From Palsa-504 sp963822765 (GTDB taxonomy: Bacteria > Actinomycetota > Actinomycetes > Streptosporangiales > Streptosporangiaceae), in assembly GCA_963822765.1 (NCBI GenBank), contig CAWGJL010000039.1, forward strand, positions 70,846 through 134,845: a stretch of 64,000 bases of DNA, in the 5' to 3' direction. Both the position numbers and the translations under genes were made by a program. Below the pieces are notes generated by a model. It saw only the letters and a program-made list of their open reading frames with translations. It was not told where the DNA came from and did not search any database. Positions 44,708-52,969 of this stretch are shown one piece after another. How positions within the stretch are numbered: the first letter of the stretch is position 1; every line of letters begins with the position of its first letter.

Positions 44708-45984
44708 CCACCATTACCCAGCAAGCTCCGCGCTGCTCCGTCGACGCCGAACGCTGGCCCGACGTCGCCGTGGCGGACGGTTCCCCGGTGCGCGCGGCCG
44801 TGGCCCGGGTCCTGTTCACCCGCGCGGTGGCGGCGCTGCCGCTGCGGGTCCGGTTCCCGGACGGCCGGCTCCTCGGCGCCGCCGGAGATGAACAGAGCCC
44901 GGACACGCCCGTCATGGTCCTGCACCGGCCCGGGGAGTTCTTCCGCCGCTTCGGCGCCTCCGCCCTGATCGGGTTCGGCGAGTCGTACCTGGCCGGCGAC
45001 TGGGACTGCGCCGACCTGACCGGCCTGCTGACCGTGCTCGCCGCCCACGCCGCCGACCTCTTCCCGCCCTGGCTGCAGCGGATGCGCGCGCTCGCGGTAC
45101 GCCGGCCGCCCGCCGCCGACCAGCAGACCCGCGACGGCGCCCGCCGCAACATCGGCCGTCACTACGACCTGTCCAACGACCTGTTCGCGTTGTTCCTCGA
45201 CGAGACCATGACCTACTCCTCGGCCCTGTTCGCGGAACGAGAGGACGGCACCCCGCTGGCCGCCGATCACCTGCTCACCCAGGGTCAGCAGCGCAAGATC
45301 GACGCCCTGCTGGACCGGGCCGGGGCCGGCCCGGGCTGCCGGCTGCTCGAGGTCGGCACCGGCTGGGGCGAGCTGGCCCTCCGGGCCGCGCGGCGCGGCG
45401 CCACCGTGACCACGGTCACGCTCTCGCGCGAGCAGCAGGCGCTGGCCATCCGCCGGGTCGCCGAGGCCGGCCTGGCCGATCGGGTCCGCGTCGAGCTGCG
45501 CGACTACCGCGACGTGGAGGGCACGTTCGACGCCATCTGCTCCTGCGAGATGATCGAGGCGGTCGGCGCGCGCTACTGGGACGGCTACTTCGCCGCGCTC
45601 GACCAGCACCTGGCGCCCGGCGGCCGGATCGGCCTGCAGACGATCACCATGCCGCACGACCGGATGCTGGCCACCCGGCACACCTACACCTGGATCCACA
45701 AGTACATCTTCCCCGGCGGGCTGCTCCCCTCGGTGACCGCGATCGAGGACAGCCTGGCCCGGTCCACCCGGCTGCGGATCACCGCCCGTACCGACTTCGG
45801 CCCGCACTACGCGGAGACGCTGCGGATCTGGCGGGACCGGTTCCAGGCCAGCGCGGACGAGGTCGCCCGGCTCGGCTTCGACGAGGTGTTCGCCCGCATG
45901 TGGAACTTCTACCTGTGCTACTCCGAGGCTGGGTTCCGGTCCGGCTACATCGGGGTCAGCCAGCTCACCCTGGCCCGCATATGA
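44704..45984 (+). CDS. Cyclopropane-fatty-acyl-phospholipid synthase family methyltransferase 1
   Basis: 426 residues. Lipid-binding N-terminal domain (VMVLHRPGEFFRRFGASALI, GFGESYLAGDWDCADL), then NIGRHYDLSNDLFALFLDET with MTYSSALF, and SAM motif LEVGTGWGELALRAARRGA. EMIEAVGARYWDGYF and the Cys in ICSCEM fit active-site positions; the bicarbonate-binding Glu-His-Tyr set appears complete. Transfers a methyl(ene) from SAM to unsaturated acyl chains in phospholipids. GTG start overlapping the DUF1365 stop. Confidence 0.9.
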   Translation: MTTITQQAPRCSVDAERWPDVAVADGSPVRAAVARVLFTRAVAALPLRVRFPDGRLLGAAGDEQSPDTPVMVLHRPGEFFRRFGASALIGFGESYLAGDWDCADLTGLLTVLAAHAADLFPPWLQRMRALAVRRPPAADQQTRDGARRNIGRHYDLSNDLFALFLDETMTYSSALFAEREDGTPLAADHLLTQGQQRKIDALLDRAGAGPGCRLLEVGTGWGELALRAARRGATVTTVTLSREQQALAIRRVAEAGLADRVRVELRDYRDVEGTFDAICSCEMIEAVGARYWDGYFAALDQHLAPGGRIGLQTITMPHDRMLATRHTYTWIHKYIFPGGLLPSVTAIEDSLARSTRLRITARTDFGPHYAETLRIWRDRFQASADEVARLGFDEVFARMWNFYLCYSEAGFRSGYIGVSQLTLARI

Positions 45985-47279
45985 CCGGCCAGGACGGCGC
46001 CGCGGGCGTCATCGCCGACCTGGTCCGCACCCATGCCGGGGCCGGCCTGCCGGTCCGGCTGCGCCTGTGGGACGGCAGCGAGGCCGGCCCGGCCGGCGCC
46101 CCGGTCCTGATCGCCAGGTCGCCCCGGGCCCTGCGCCGGCTCCTGTGGCGCCCGGGCGAGCTCGGCCTGGCCCGCGCCTACATCAGCGGCGACCTCGACG
46201 TCGACGGCGACCTCGCCGACGGCCTGCGCCGCCTGTGGACCGCCGTCGGCCATAAACCCCCGGAGGGCGGCGTGTGGCCAGGCTCCGCGCCGCTCCCCGG
46301 GCCAGCCCGGGGACTCCGGACCGTCCGCGCCCTGGCCGCCCAGGCACCCGCCGCGCTGGCCGCGGTGCGCGCGGTCGCCCGCCTCAAGGTCCCGGTCTGG
46401 CCTCCGCCCCCGCCACCCGGCTGCGAGCTCCGGGTCCGCGGCCGCCTGCACAGCCGGGCCCGCGACCAGGCGGTCATCGCCGGCCATTACGACCTGCCCG
46501 CCGCGTTCTACCAGTTCATCCTGGATCCCAGCATGGCCTACTCGGGTGCGTACTGGACCGGGGCGGAGACCCTGGCCGACGCGCAGCGGGCCAAGCTCGA
46601 GCTGATCTGCGGCAAGCTCGGCCTGCAGCCCGGCTCCAGGCTGCTCGACATGGGCTGCGGCTGGGGTTCGCTCACCGTGCACGCCGCCCGCGACCACCAC
46701 GCCCAGGTGACGGCCGTGACCCTGTCCGCCGAGCAGGGCGGCTACGTCCGGCAGCGGGTCCGCGGGCTGGGCCTGGCCGGCCGGGCCGAGGTCCGGATCC
46801 AGGACTACCGGGACCCCGTTGACCACGCGGGCTACGACGCGATCGCCTCGGTCGAGATGGGCGAGCACGTCGGCGCCGCGCAGTACCCGCGGTTCTGCGC
46901 GGCGCTGCACCGGCGGCTGCGCCCGGGCGGCCGGCTGTTGATCCAGCAGATGTCCCGAGGCGGACGCGCGCCGGGCGGCGGCCCGTTCATCGAGTCCTAC
47001 ATCGCCCCCGATATGCACATGCGCCCGGTGGGGGAGACGGTCCGGCTGATCGAGAACGCCGGGTTCGAGGTCACCGGCGTCCAGGGCCTGCGCGAGCACT
47101 ACGTCCGCACCATCCGGGCCTGGCTGGACAACTTCGAGGCCAGCCTGCCCGAGATCGCCAAACTCCTCACCGCGGAGCAGGTCCGCGTCTGGCGCCTGTA
47201 CCTGGCCGGCAGCGCGCTGGCCTTCGACGAAGGCCGGATGGGCGTCGACCAGATCCTCGCGGTCAAGAAGGCCCGGTGA
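45981..47279 (+). CDS. Cyclopropane-fatty-acyl-phospholipid synthase family methyltransferase 2
   Basis: 432 residues, a divergent paralogue of the previous gene. N-terminal domain: VLIARSPRALRRLLWRPGEL, GLARAYISGDLDVDGDLADG; catalytic part: IAGHYDLPAAFYQFILDPSM, LLDMGCGWGSLTVHAARDH, VEMGEHVGAAQYPRF. SAM binding residues are intact. Two Cfa paralogues side by side suggest sequential or alternative methyl transfers. ATGA overlap with the upstream gene and GTGA with the next. Confidence 0.9.
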   Translation: MTGQDGAAGVIADLVRTHAGAGLPVRLRLWDGSEAGPAGAPVLIARSPRALRRLLWRPGELGLARAYISGDLDVDGDLADGLRRLWTAVGHKPPEGGVWPGSAPLPGPARGLRTVRALAAQAPAALAAVRAVARLKVPVWPPPPPPGCELRVRGRLHSRARDQAVIAGHYDLPAAFYQFILDPSMAYSGAYWTGAETLADAQRAKLELICGKLGLQPGSRLLDMGCGWGSLTVHAARDHHAQVTAVTLSAEQGGYVRQRVRGLGLAGRAEVRIQDYRDPVDHAGYDAIASVEMGEHVGAAQYPRFCAALHRRLRPGGRLLIQQMSRGGRAPGGGPFIESYIAPDMHMRPVGETVRLIENAGFEVTGVQGLREHYVRTIRAWLDNFEASLPEIAKLLTAEQVRVWRLYLAGSALAFDEGRMGVDQILAVKKAR

Positions 47280-48085
47280 GCGGCATCCCGGCCGGCCCGT
47301 TCGGCCTCATTCTCGTGGCCACCGCGGCCGCCCTGCTGGTCATGATGGCCGTGACCTTCGCGATCGCCAAAAGAGCCGGAAAGCACAGCGTGGTCGACAC
47401 CGCGTGGGGCGTCGGCATCGTCCTGACCGCCGTGGTCAGCCTGATCGCCTCGGCCGGGCACGGCCAGCCCGCCCGCCGCTACCTGCTGCTGTCCGCCGCG
47501 GTCCTGTGGGGCCTGCGGCTGGCCGCCTACGTGACCTGGCGCAACCACGGCAAACCCGAGGACCCCCGCTACCGCGACATGCTCAGCCGGGCCCAGGGCA
47601 ACCCGGACCTGTACGCGCTGCGCACCGTCTACCTGCTCCAGGCCGCCATCTTGTGGCTGGCCTGCCTGCCGGTGCAAGCCGGCATGCTGGAGCGCGCCCC
47701 GGCCGGGCCGCTCGCCGTCATCGGGGGCCTGCTGTGGCTGGGCGGCTTCGTCTTCGAGTCCGTCGGCGACTGGCAGCTGGCCCGGTTCAAGGCCGATCCC
47801 GCCCATCAGCGCCTGATCATGGACCGCGGCCTGTGGCGCTACACCCGTCACCCCAACTACTTCGGCGACTTCTGCATGTGGTGGGGCCTGTTCCTGATCG
47901 CCCTGGGCTCCAGGGCCGAGGTGCCCACCATCATCGCGCCGCTGCTGATGACCTTCATCCTCACCCGCGGCACCGGCCAGCGGCTCACCGACCAGCGGAT
48001 GGCCGCCACCCGCCCCCAGTACGCCGACTACGCCGCCCGCACCAGCGGCTTCTTCCCCCTCCCGCCAAGGCGCGGCGGCGGATAG
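47276..48085 (+). CDS. DUF1295 membrane protein (steroid 5-alpha-reductase-like)
   Basis: 269 residues with six to seven helices. HSVVDTAWGVGIVLTAVVSL, AAYVTWRNHGKPEDPRY and the C-terminal GLWRYTRHPNYFGDFCMWWG block are diagnostic of DUF1295, related to 5-alpha-steroid reductases and isoprenylcysteine methyltransferases, which bind NADPH or SAM at that RHPNY motif. It could reduce a lipid double bond. Last gene of the operon; GTG start overlaps the previous stop. Confidence 0.88.
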   Translation: MSGIPAGPFGLILVATAAALLVMMAVTFAIAKRAGKHSVVDTAWGVGIVLTAVVSLIASAGHGQPARRYLLLSAAVLWGLRLAAYVTWRNHGKPEDPRYRDMLSRAQGNPDLYALRTVYLLQAAILWLACLPVQAGMLERAPAGPLAVIGGLLWLGGFVFESVGDWQLARFKADPAHQRLIMDRGLWRYTRHPNYFGDFCMWWGLFLIALGSRAEVPTIIAPLLMTFILTRGTGQRLTDQRMAATRPQYADYAARTSGFFPLPPRRGGG

Positions 48086-48131
48086 GAGGGACACCGCCGC
48101 CGCGCACTCCCGACGTTAGCGCCCGGCCGGG

Positions 48132-49229
48132 CTAGCCGGCAGGAGAACAGAACGTGACCTCGGGGTAGCGCGGCGACGGATGGTCCATCAGGGCTTGCGG
48201 TTCGCCGCGCAGGTGCTGGTCGAAGAAGGCCCGGACGTAGGCGCGGGTGATGTCCAGGGACCGGGCTCCGGGGAGGCCGGCGTCGATGTCGAGGCCGACG
48301 TGATCGGCCAGCAGCGCGAGGTCGGTGAACGAGGCGTGTACCGCGCCGGCGACCAGGAGCCACCGCTTCCACCCGGTCAGGAGCTTCCAGTCACGCTCCC
48401 AGGTGGTCACGGCACCTTCGCCTCCCGGGGTGTAGTTGGCTTGCTTGCCCAGGAACATAAACGGCCGGGCCAGGCCGTGATCAGGGATCCGGGCGGCCGT
48501 GGCGCCGTCCATGTCGATGCCGGCCCGGATGCGGGAGTCGCCCAGCATGGCGGCGATGGCGGCCGCGCCGCCGGCGGAATGCCCGGCCATCGCCATCCGT
48601 GACGGGTCGATCAGCCCGGCGCCCGGCCAGGGCGGCTGCGGGCCGGTCAGCTCGTCCAGCACGAAGGAAACATCGGCGGCCCGGCCTGCCGCCACCTTCG
48701 CCCAGAACCCCGGGCCCCGGCGAGGTGCCTCGCGGGCCAGGCAGGTGGTGACCCGCCCGTCGGGAAAGGCGGTGCCGAAGCTCTCGTACGTGTGATCAAT
48801 CCCGGCCACGGCGTAACCGTGGCTGGCCAGGTCCTCGGCCAGGCCGGTGAGCGTGCCACGGGAATTGGTGAAGCCAGGTGAGAGCACCACCAGCGGCAGG
48901 ACGCGCTCACCCCCGGCCGGCGTGGCATCGCTGACCGCGTTGGTCCGGACCGTGCTCAGCGTGTCCGGCGGGACGCCGATACCCCTGCTGGTGAGCTGGA
49001 GCCCCGACTCCGCCGCCGTCATGTACCGGGCCCGCGGCCCGTCCGACGGAGCCGCCGGATACCACAGCGTGACCATCAGCTCCCGTACGTCCACCCCCGC
49101 GGCCCACGGATCGGGACGCGAGGCATCCCTCAGCCACAACGACGTGGTACCGACCGGAAACGAACCCGTCGGCTCCGGCAGATGCGGCGTGTGCCCCTGC
49201 CCGGCCGGCGCGTCCCCGGAACTTTCCAC
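48132..49229 (-). CDS. Alpha/beta hydrolase, PAF-acetylhydrolase-like
   Basis: 365 residues. VDVRELMVTLWYPAAPSDGP start, VVLSPGFTNSRGTLTGLAED oxyanion region, MAMAGHSAGGAAAIAAM nucleophile elbow, IDMDGA acid and VAGAVHASFTDLALLADHVG His, as in bacterial platelet-activating-factor acetylhydrolase-like lipases. No signal peptide, although many relatives are secreted. Convergent with the lipid operon; a phospholipid-directed role would fit the neighbourhood but is inferred. Confidence 0.83.
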   Translation of the reverse strand: MESSGDAPAGQGHTPHLPEPTGSFPVGTTSLWLRDASRPDPWAAGVDVRELMVTLWYPAAPSDGPRARYMTAAESGLQLTSRGIGVPPDTLSTVRTNAVSDATPAGGERVLPLVVLSPGFTNSRGTLTGLAEDLASHGYAVAGIDHTYESFGTAFPDGRVTTCLAREAPRRGPGFWAKVAAGRAADVSFVLDELTGPQPPWPGAGLIDPSRMAMAGHSAGGAAAIAAMLGDSRIRAGIDMDGATAARIPDHGLARPFMFLGKQANYTPGGEGAVTTWERDWKLLTGWKRWLLVAGAVHASFTDLALLADHVGLDIDAGLPGARSLDITRAYVRAFFDQHLRGEPQALMDHPSPRYPEVTFCSPAG

Positions 49230-49305
49230 GCCCCCATCATCACCGACCGCCCGCCGTCGGCGCGTGGATTATGGTCCCGGCGGCCCGAGCGGAGAGGACA
49301 AGCCC

Positions 49306-49521
49306 ATGGCAGGCGGAGCGGCCAAGAACCTGCAGGAGATCCTGGCCGGGGTCCGGCAGGAACTGGAACCGGGCGGCCGCGCGGGCCCTGTGAGACAGAC
49401 AGTCACACCGCGTGCCGCAGCCGCAGCTCGGCCGGGAACGGCGCCAGGAACGTCTGCGCGGCCAGCCACGGCAGCTCGCCGCCGCTGGCGTAGTGGGCCA
49501 GCAGCGCCACCGGCACGCTGA
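49306..49521 (+). CDS. Possible truncated small gene
   Basis: ATG preceded by GGAGAGGACAAG; first 28 residues (MAGGAAKNLQEILAGVRQEL) look like a genuine amphipathic start. From about 49395 the frame runs antisense through the DUF523-DUF1722 gene and becomes Ala/Arg/Pro-rich. Probably the beginning of a gene whose remainder was lost. Confidence 0.25.
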   Translation: MAGGAAKNLQEILAGVRQELEPGGRAGPVRQTVTPRAAAAARPGTAPGTSARPATAARRRWRSGPAAPPAR

Positions 49522-50308
49522 GCGGCACCTCGCCCCGCCGGTAGGCGTCGATCCGCGCCACCAGGTCGGCGCCAAGCGGCTCAGCCAGCGAACGCCCGAC
49601 CCGGCTGTACGCGTGCAGCAGCGCGTTGGCGTTCCGCCCCCGGGTCGCCCCAGAAGCCAGCGCGGCCAGGAACAGCTCCCCGTAACCGGCACCCCCGGCG
49701 GCCACCACCCGCCCCAGGGACCGGTACCGGGCCGGATCGTGCGCCAGCAGCTGCAGCTTGTGCCGCGCGTGGAACTCCATCAGGTCCCGCGGCTGCCAAT
49801 CAAGAGACAGCAGGGCCCGCAGCCGCGCCGCCGCGAACACCCGCTCCACGAACGCCTCCCGCAGCCCCGCGTCGTTCAGCCGCCCCTCGTCCTCGACCGC
49901 GAGCAGCGGAGACGCAGCCATCACCCGCGAGGCGTACAGCCCAGGCCCCACCGCACCCGAGGCCTCGCCGGACAAACGGTACCGCGGAACGCCCCGCACC
50001 CCGCAGCTCGGCGACTTGGCCTTGAACACGTACCCGTCAACAGCAGCAGGCAGTGGCAGGGCCGCCATCAGACCAGTGTGATCCAGCGTCCCGCTCCGGT
50101 TGACGAGCCGGCCAGAATCGGTCACCCGGATCGGCTCCCGCGGCGTGCCCAGCCCGATCTCGACCTCCGGGCAGTACGGCACCCAGTCCACGTACGGGCC
50201 GAGCTCGTCGGTCAGGAACCGGGATCGCTTGTGCCCCCCGTTGAACCGGACCGGCGACCCAAGCAAGCACGAAGAAACCCCCACCCGTGGTCGTTCCATA
50301 ATTGACAT
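49403..50308 (-). CDS. DUF523-DUF1722 fusion protein
   Basis: 301 residues. DUF523 part (1-150): VGVSSCLLGSPVRFNGGHKR, YCPEVEIGLGTPREPIR, VFKAKSPSCGVRG with three conserved Cys that may bind a metal cluster. DUF1722/YbgA part: MEFHARHKLQLLAHDPARYR, LLHAYSRVGR. These fusions commonly sit beside photolyase and light-responsive MerR regulators, which fits the CarH-like gene 9 kb away. ATG 50308 chosen; ATG 50299 is an alternative. Biochemistry unknown. Confidence 0.88.
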   Translation of the reverse strand: MSIMERPRVGVSSCLLGSPVRFNGGHKRSRFLTDELGPYVDWVPYCPEVEIGLGTPREPIRVTDSGRLVNRSGTLDHTGLMAALPLPAAVDGYVFKAKSPSCGVRGVPRYRLSGEASGAVGPGLYASRVMAASPLLAVEDEGRLNDAGLREAFVERVFAAARLRALLSLDWQPRDLMEFHARHKLQLLAHDPARYRSLGRVVAAGGAGYGELFLAALASGATRGRNANALLHAYSRVGRSLAEPLGADLVARIDAYRRGEVPLSVPVALLAHYASGGELPWLAAQTFLAPFPAELRLRHAV

Positions 50309-50331
50309 TCAACACGTAGATGAGGAGGACG

Positions 50332-51171
50332 ATGACGATCCCCAGGCTGCTGGCCCTCAGCGACCTGCACGTAGCGCACCCGCAGAACAGGAAGATCGTC
50401 GAAGACCTCCCGCCCGGCCAGGAAAACGACTGGCTGCTGCTCGCCGGGGACGTGGGGGAGTCCTACCTCGACATCGAGTGGGCGCTGCGCACCCTGGCGG
50501 GCAAATACGCCACCGTGGTGTGGACCCCGGGCAACCACGAGCTGTGGACCCGGTCCAAGGACCCGGTCGCGCTGCGCGGCGAGCCGCGGTACCTGGCCCT
50601 GGTCGAGCTCTGCCGGGACATCGGCATCCGGACCCCGGAGGATCCCTACCCGGTATGGGACGGCCCGGGCGGGCCGGTCACGGTCGCGCCGGTGTTCCTG
50701 CTCTACGACTACACGTTCCGCCCGGACGGCGCGCGGACCAAGGAGGAAGGGCTCGAAATAGCCTACGAGAAGGGCATCGTGTGCCAGGACGAGGCCCTGC
50801 TCCACCCCGATCCGTATGACACCATCGACGAGTGGTGCGCGGCCCGGATCGAAGCCACAGCGAAAAAGCTGGAGCACCGGGACCCCGCGCTCCCGGTCGT
50901 CTTCGTCACCCACTACCCGCTGGTCCGCGAGCCCACCCTGGTGCTGCGCTACCCGGTGTTCGCGCAGTGGTGCGGCACCACCCGCACCCACGACTGGCAC
51001 CTGCGCTACAACGCCGCCGCGGTCGTCTACGGCCACCTGCACATCCCGCGGACGACCTGGTACGACGGCGTGCGGTTCGAGGAGGTGAGCCTCGGCTACC
51101 CCTACGAATGGCGCCGCCGCCCGGTCCCGCCCGTCGTCCCGCGGACCATCGAGATCAGACCCCGCCCTTAG
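50332..51171 (+). CDS. Calcineurin-like metallophosphoesterase
   Basis: 279 residues. LLALSDLHVAHPQNR (motif D-x-H), LLLAGDVGES, WTPGNHELW, FVTHYPL and VVYGHLHIPRTTWYDG give the full dimetal ligand set. This subgroup (with FRPDGARTKEEGLEIA insert) is the one found next to phosphopantetheinyl transferases in actinomycetes, though none is present here. ATG after GAGGAGG fixes the start. Substrate unknown. Confidence 0.87.
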   Translation: MTIPRLLALSDLHVAHPQNRKIVEDLPPGQENDWLLLAGDVGESYLDIEWALRTLAGKYATVVWTPGNHELWTRSKDPVALRGEPRYLALVELCRDIGIRTPEDPYPVWDGPGGPVTVAPVFLLYDYTFRPDGARTKEEGLEIAYEKGIVCQDEALLHPDPYDTIDEWCAARIEATAKKLEHRDPALPVVFVTHYPLVREPTLVLRYPVFAQWCGTTRTHDWHLRYNAAAVVYGHLHIPRTTWYDGVRFEEVSLGYPYEWRRRPVPPVVPRTIEIRPRP

Positions 51172-51751
51172 CCGGGTCCGCGCCAGGACCAGGGTCCGCG
51201 CCAGGATCAGGGTCCGCGCCAGGATCAGGGTCCGCGCCAGGATCAGGGTCCGTGCCCAGGACTAGCTGCCCGCTTTCGGAGTCGTACTCGAACAGCTCGC
51301 CGTACCGGCCCCAGTCGATGGCGATGTCGAGCTGCCGGCGGGCCGCCTCGTCGGAGAACCCGCGGCGCAGCAGGTCCAGGAAGAACCCCTCGCGCAGCGT
51401 GCCGTCGGCGGTGGCGCGCAGCCCGTTCAGGATCGCCTTGATCAGCGGGGCCCGCTCGGCGGCCACCTTCCCGAACAGCATCTTGCTGCTGTTGATGTCG
51501 GCGGTGGCGAACTCGCGGCCCGCGTCGGTGATCTCCAGGTCCGCACCGTGCACCTCGGCCAGGCCGAGCAGGACGGCCGCGTCCACCAGCGGCAGCAGGT
51601 CGTCGACCTCGAAGCTGAGGTCGTCGGCCAGCGCGGCCAGGCCGTCGCTTCCGCCGCGCGCAGCCAGGATCTCCAGCAGGCCCCCAGGCCCCTCGCCACT
51701 AGGTGGTGCGACCCGTACGACACCACCTCGGCCACGATCGAGGCGTTCCAC
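51155..51751 (-). pseudogene. C-terminal domain of a nitrate/taurine-type ABC ATPase
   Basis: Residues about 20-150 match the AAA-associated C-terminal domain that follows the ATPase in NrtD-like proteins: GGLLEILAARGGSDGLAALA, DDLLPLVDAAVLLGLAEVHG, LEITDAGREFATADINSSKM, FFLDLLRRGFSDEAARRQLD. The ATPase domain itself is missing. The C-terminus is a GADPDP repeat tail. It directly abuts the truncated permease upstream, so one deletion removed the permease end and the nucleotide-binding domain. Confidence 0.7.
51174..51256. repeat. 18-bp tandem repeats encoding the DPDPGA tail
   Basis: About four and a half units of GGGTCCGCGCCAGGATCA, encoding (DPDPGA)n at the end of the ATPase-domain fragment. 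Confidence 0.8.
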
Positions 51752-52833
51752 GCGCCGCCCGCCGCGGTGATCCCCCCGGTCACGTACGCCGGGAAGATAG
51801 CAGGCAGGATGAACCGCCGCCAGCGCAACGACCCGCGCACCCGCATCAGCTGCATCGCCTCGCGCAGGTCACTCGGGATGGCCGAAGCCCCCGCGATCAC
51901 GTTGAACAGGATGTACCACTGCGACCCGAGGGCCATCAGCAGGATGCCCCCGAAGGTCAGCGACACCCCGGTCGCGATGAAGAACGCCGCCGCGAACGGG
52001 AACAAGAAGTTGGCCGGGAACGAGGCCAGCACCTGCACCACCGGCTGGGCCAGCCGCGACACCCGCGGGTTCATCCCGATCCACACCCCGACCGGCACCC
52101 AGATCGCGCTGGCCACCACGAGCAGCACCACCACCCGCCCGAGCGTGGCCGCCCCGTCCACGAAGGCCGGCCCGAACGCCCCCAGCCCGACGTGCGCGTG
52201 CACGTAGTCCAGAGAACGCCACGCCCCGTACACCACGACGGCAAAGACCGCGCCCGCGAAGAACACGTCCCCCGTCCGCGCCCGCGCCACCGGCCGGGCC
52301 AGCGGGTACTCGGCCAGCCCGAACGGCCTGGTCACCCGGTCCAGCGCCCGCCCCACCGGCCGCGCCGGCCGGGACACCAGGGACGGCACGGACGAGCGGC
52401 GCAGCAGGTCGAGCACCACGCTGCGCGGCCGCTCGGCCGCGGCGGACTCCTCGAACCGGAACCGCTCGGCCCAGGCCACCAGCGGCCGCCAGAACACCAC
52501 GTTGACCGCGATGACCAGGACGATCTCGACCCCGATGGCGATGCCCACCTTGCTCAGGCTGCTCTGCGCGATGGCCGCGGCCACGTAGGAACCGATCCCG
52601 GGCAGCGCGTAGGTGTGGTTCAGCACGCTGATCGACTCCGACGCGGCCAGGAAGAACCAGGCCCCGCCGAAGCTCATCATCCCGTTCCAGACCAGCGGGA
52701 TCATCCCGCTCGGCACGTCCAGCCGCCAGAACCGCTCCCACTTGGTCAGCCGCATGATCCGCGCGGCCTCGTCCAGGTCCCGCGGCTGGGAGATCAGCGA
52801 GTGATAGAACGCGAACGTCATGTTCCAGGCCAT
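51442..52833 (-). pseudogene. Truncated nitrate/taurine-type ABC permease
   Basis: About 380 recognisable residues of a double permease. It begins inside an EAA loop (FAFYHSLISQPRDLDEAARI), continues with MIPLVWNGMMSFGGAWFFLA, then a second permease unit (VVVLLVVASAIWVPVGVWIG, FPANFLFPFAAAFFIATGV, LGSQWYILFNVIAGASAIPS) and stops resembling the family at IVAEVVSYGSHHLVARGLGA. Both the first helices and the last helices are lost. The start of the fragment lies 22 bases from a dispersed CCGAACGG motif. Non-functional. Confidence 0.75.
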
Positions 52834-52854
52834 CGAGCCCGGTTCTGTCTTTTC

Positions 52855-52879
52855 TTTTCGCCCGAACGGTCCGTGGTTC
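52855..52879. repeat. Dispersed T-tract/CCGAACGG motif, copy at the permease breakpoint
   Basis: TTTTCGCCCGAACGG followed by TCCGTGGTTC. Adjacent to the truncated end of the ABC permease. Confidence 0.5.
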
Positions 52880-52908
52880 GTGCCCCCGCCCAACCCCCGA
52901 GCGCCCTG

Positions 52909-52959
52909 ATGATCGTGAACAGTTTGGGGCAAATGCTGTCCCTAACTGTTCACGATCAT
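52909..52959 (-). terminator. Long hairpin terminator of the SigK-regulated operon
   Basis: Perfect 16-bp inverted repeat ATGATCGTGAACAGTT / AACTGTTCACGATCAT with a 19-base interior that can extend pairing by GGG/CCC. It lies 11 bases after the fasciclin gene stop on the minus strand. Such palindromes are also often dispersed elements. Confidence 0.65.
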
Positions 52960-52969
52960 GGTCAGCCGG

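Noticed and set aside
52909..52959. Long inverted repeat as an insertion-sequence end
   Set aside because: No transposase and no partner repeat; its place just after the fasciclin stop fits a terminator.
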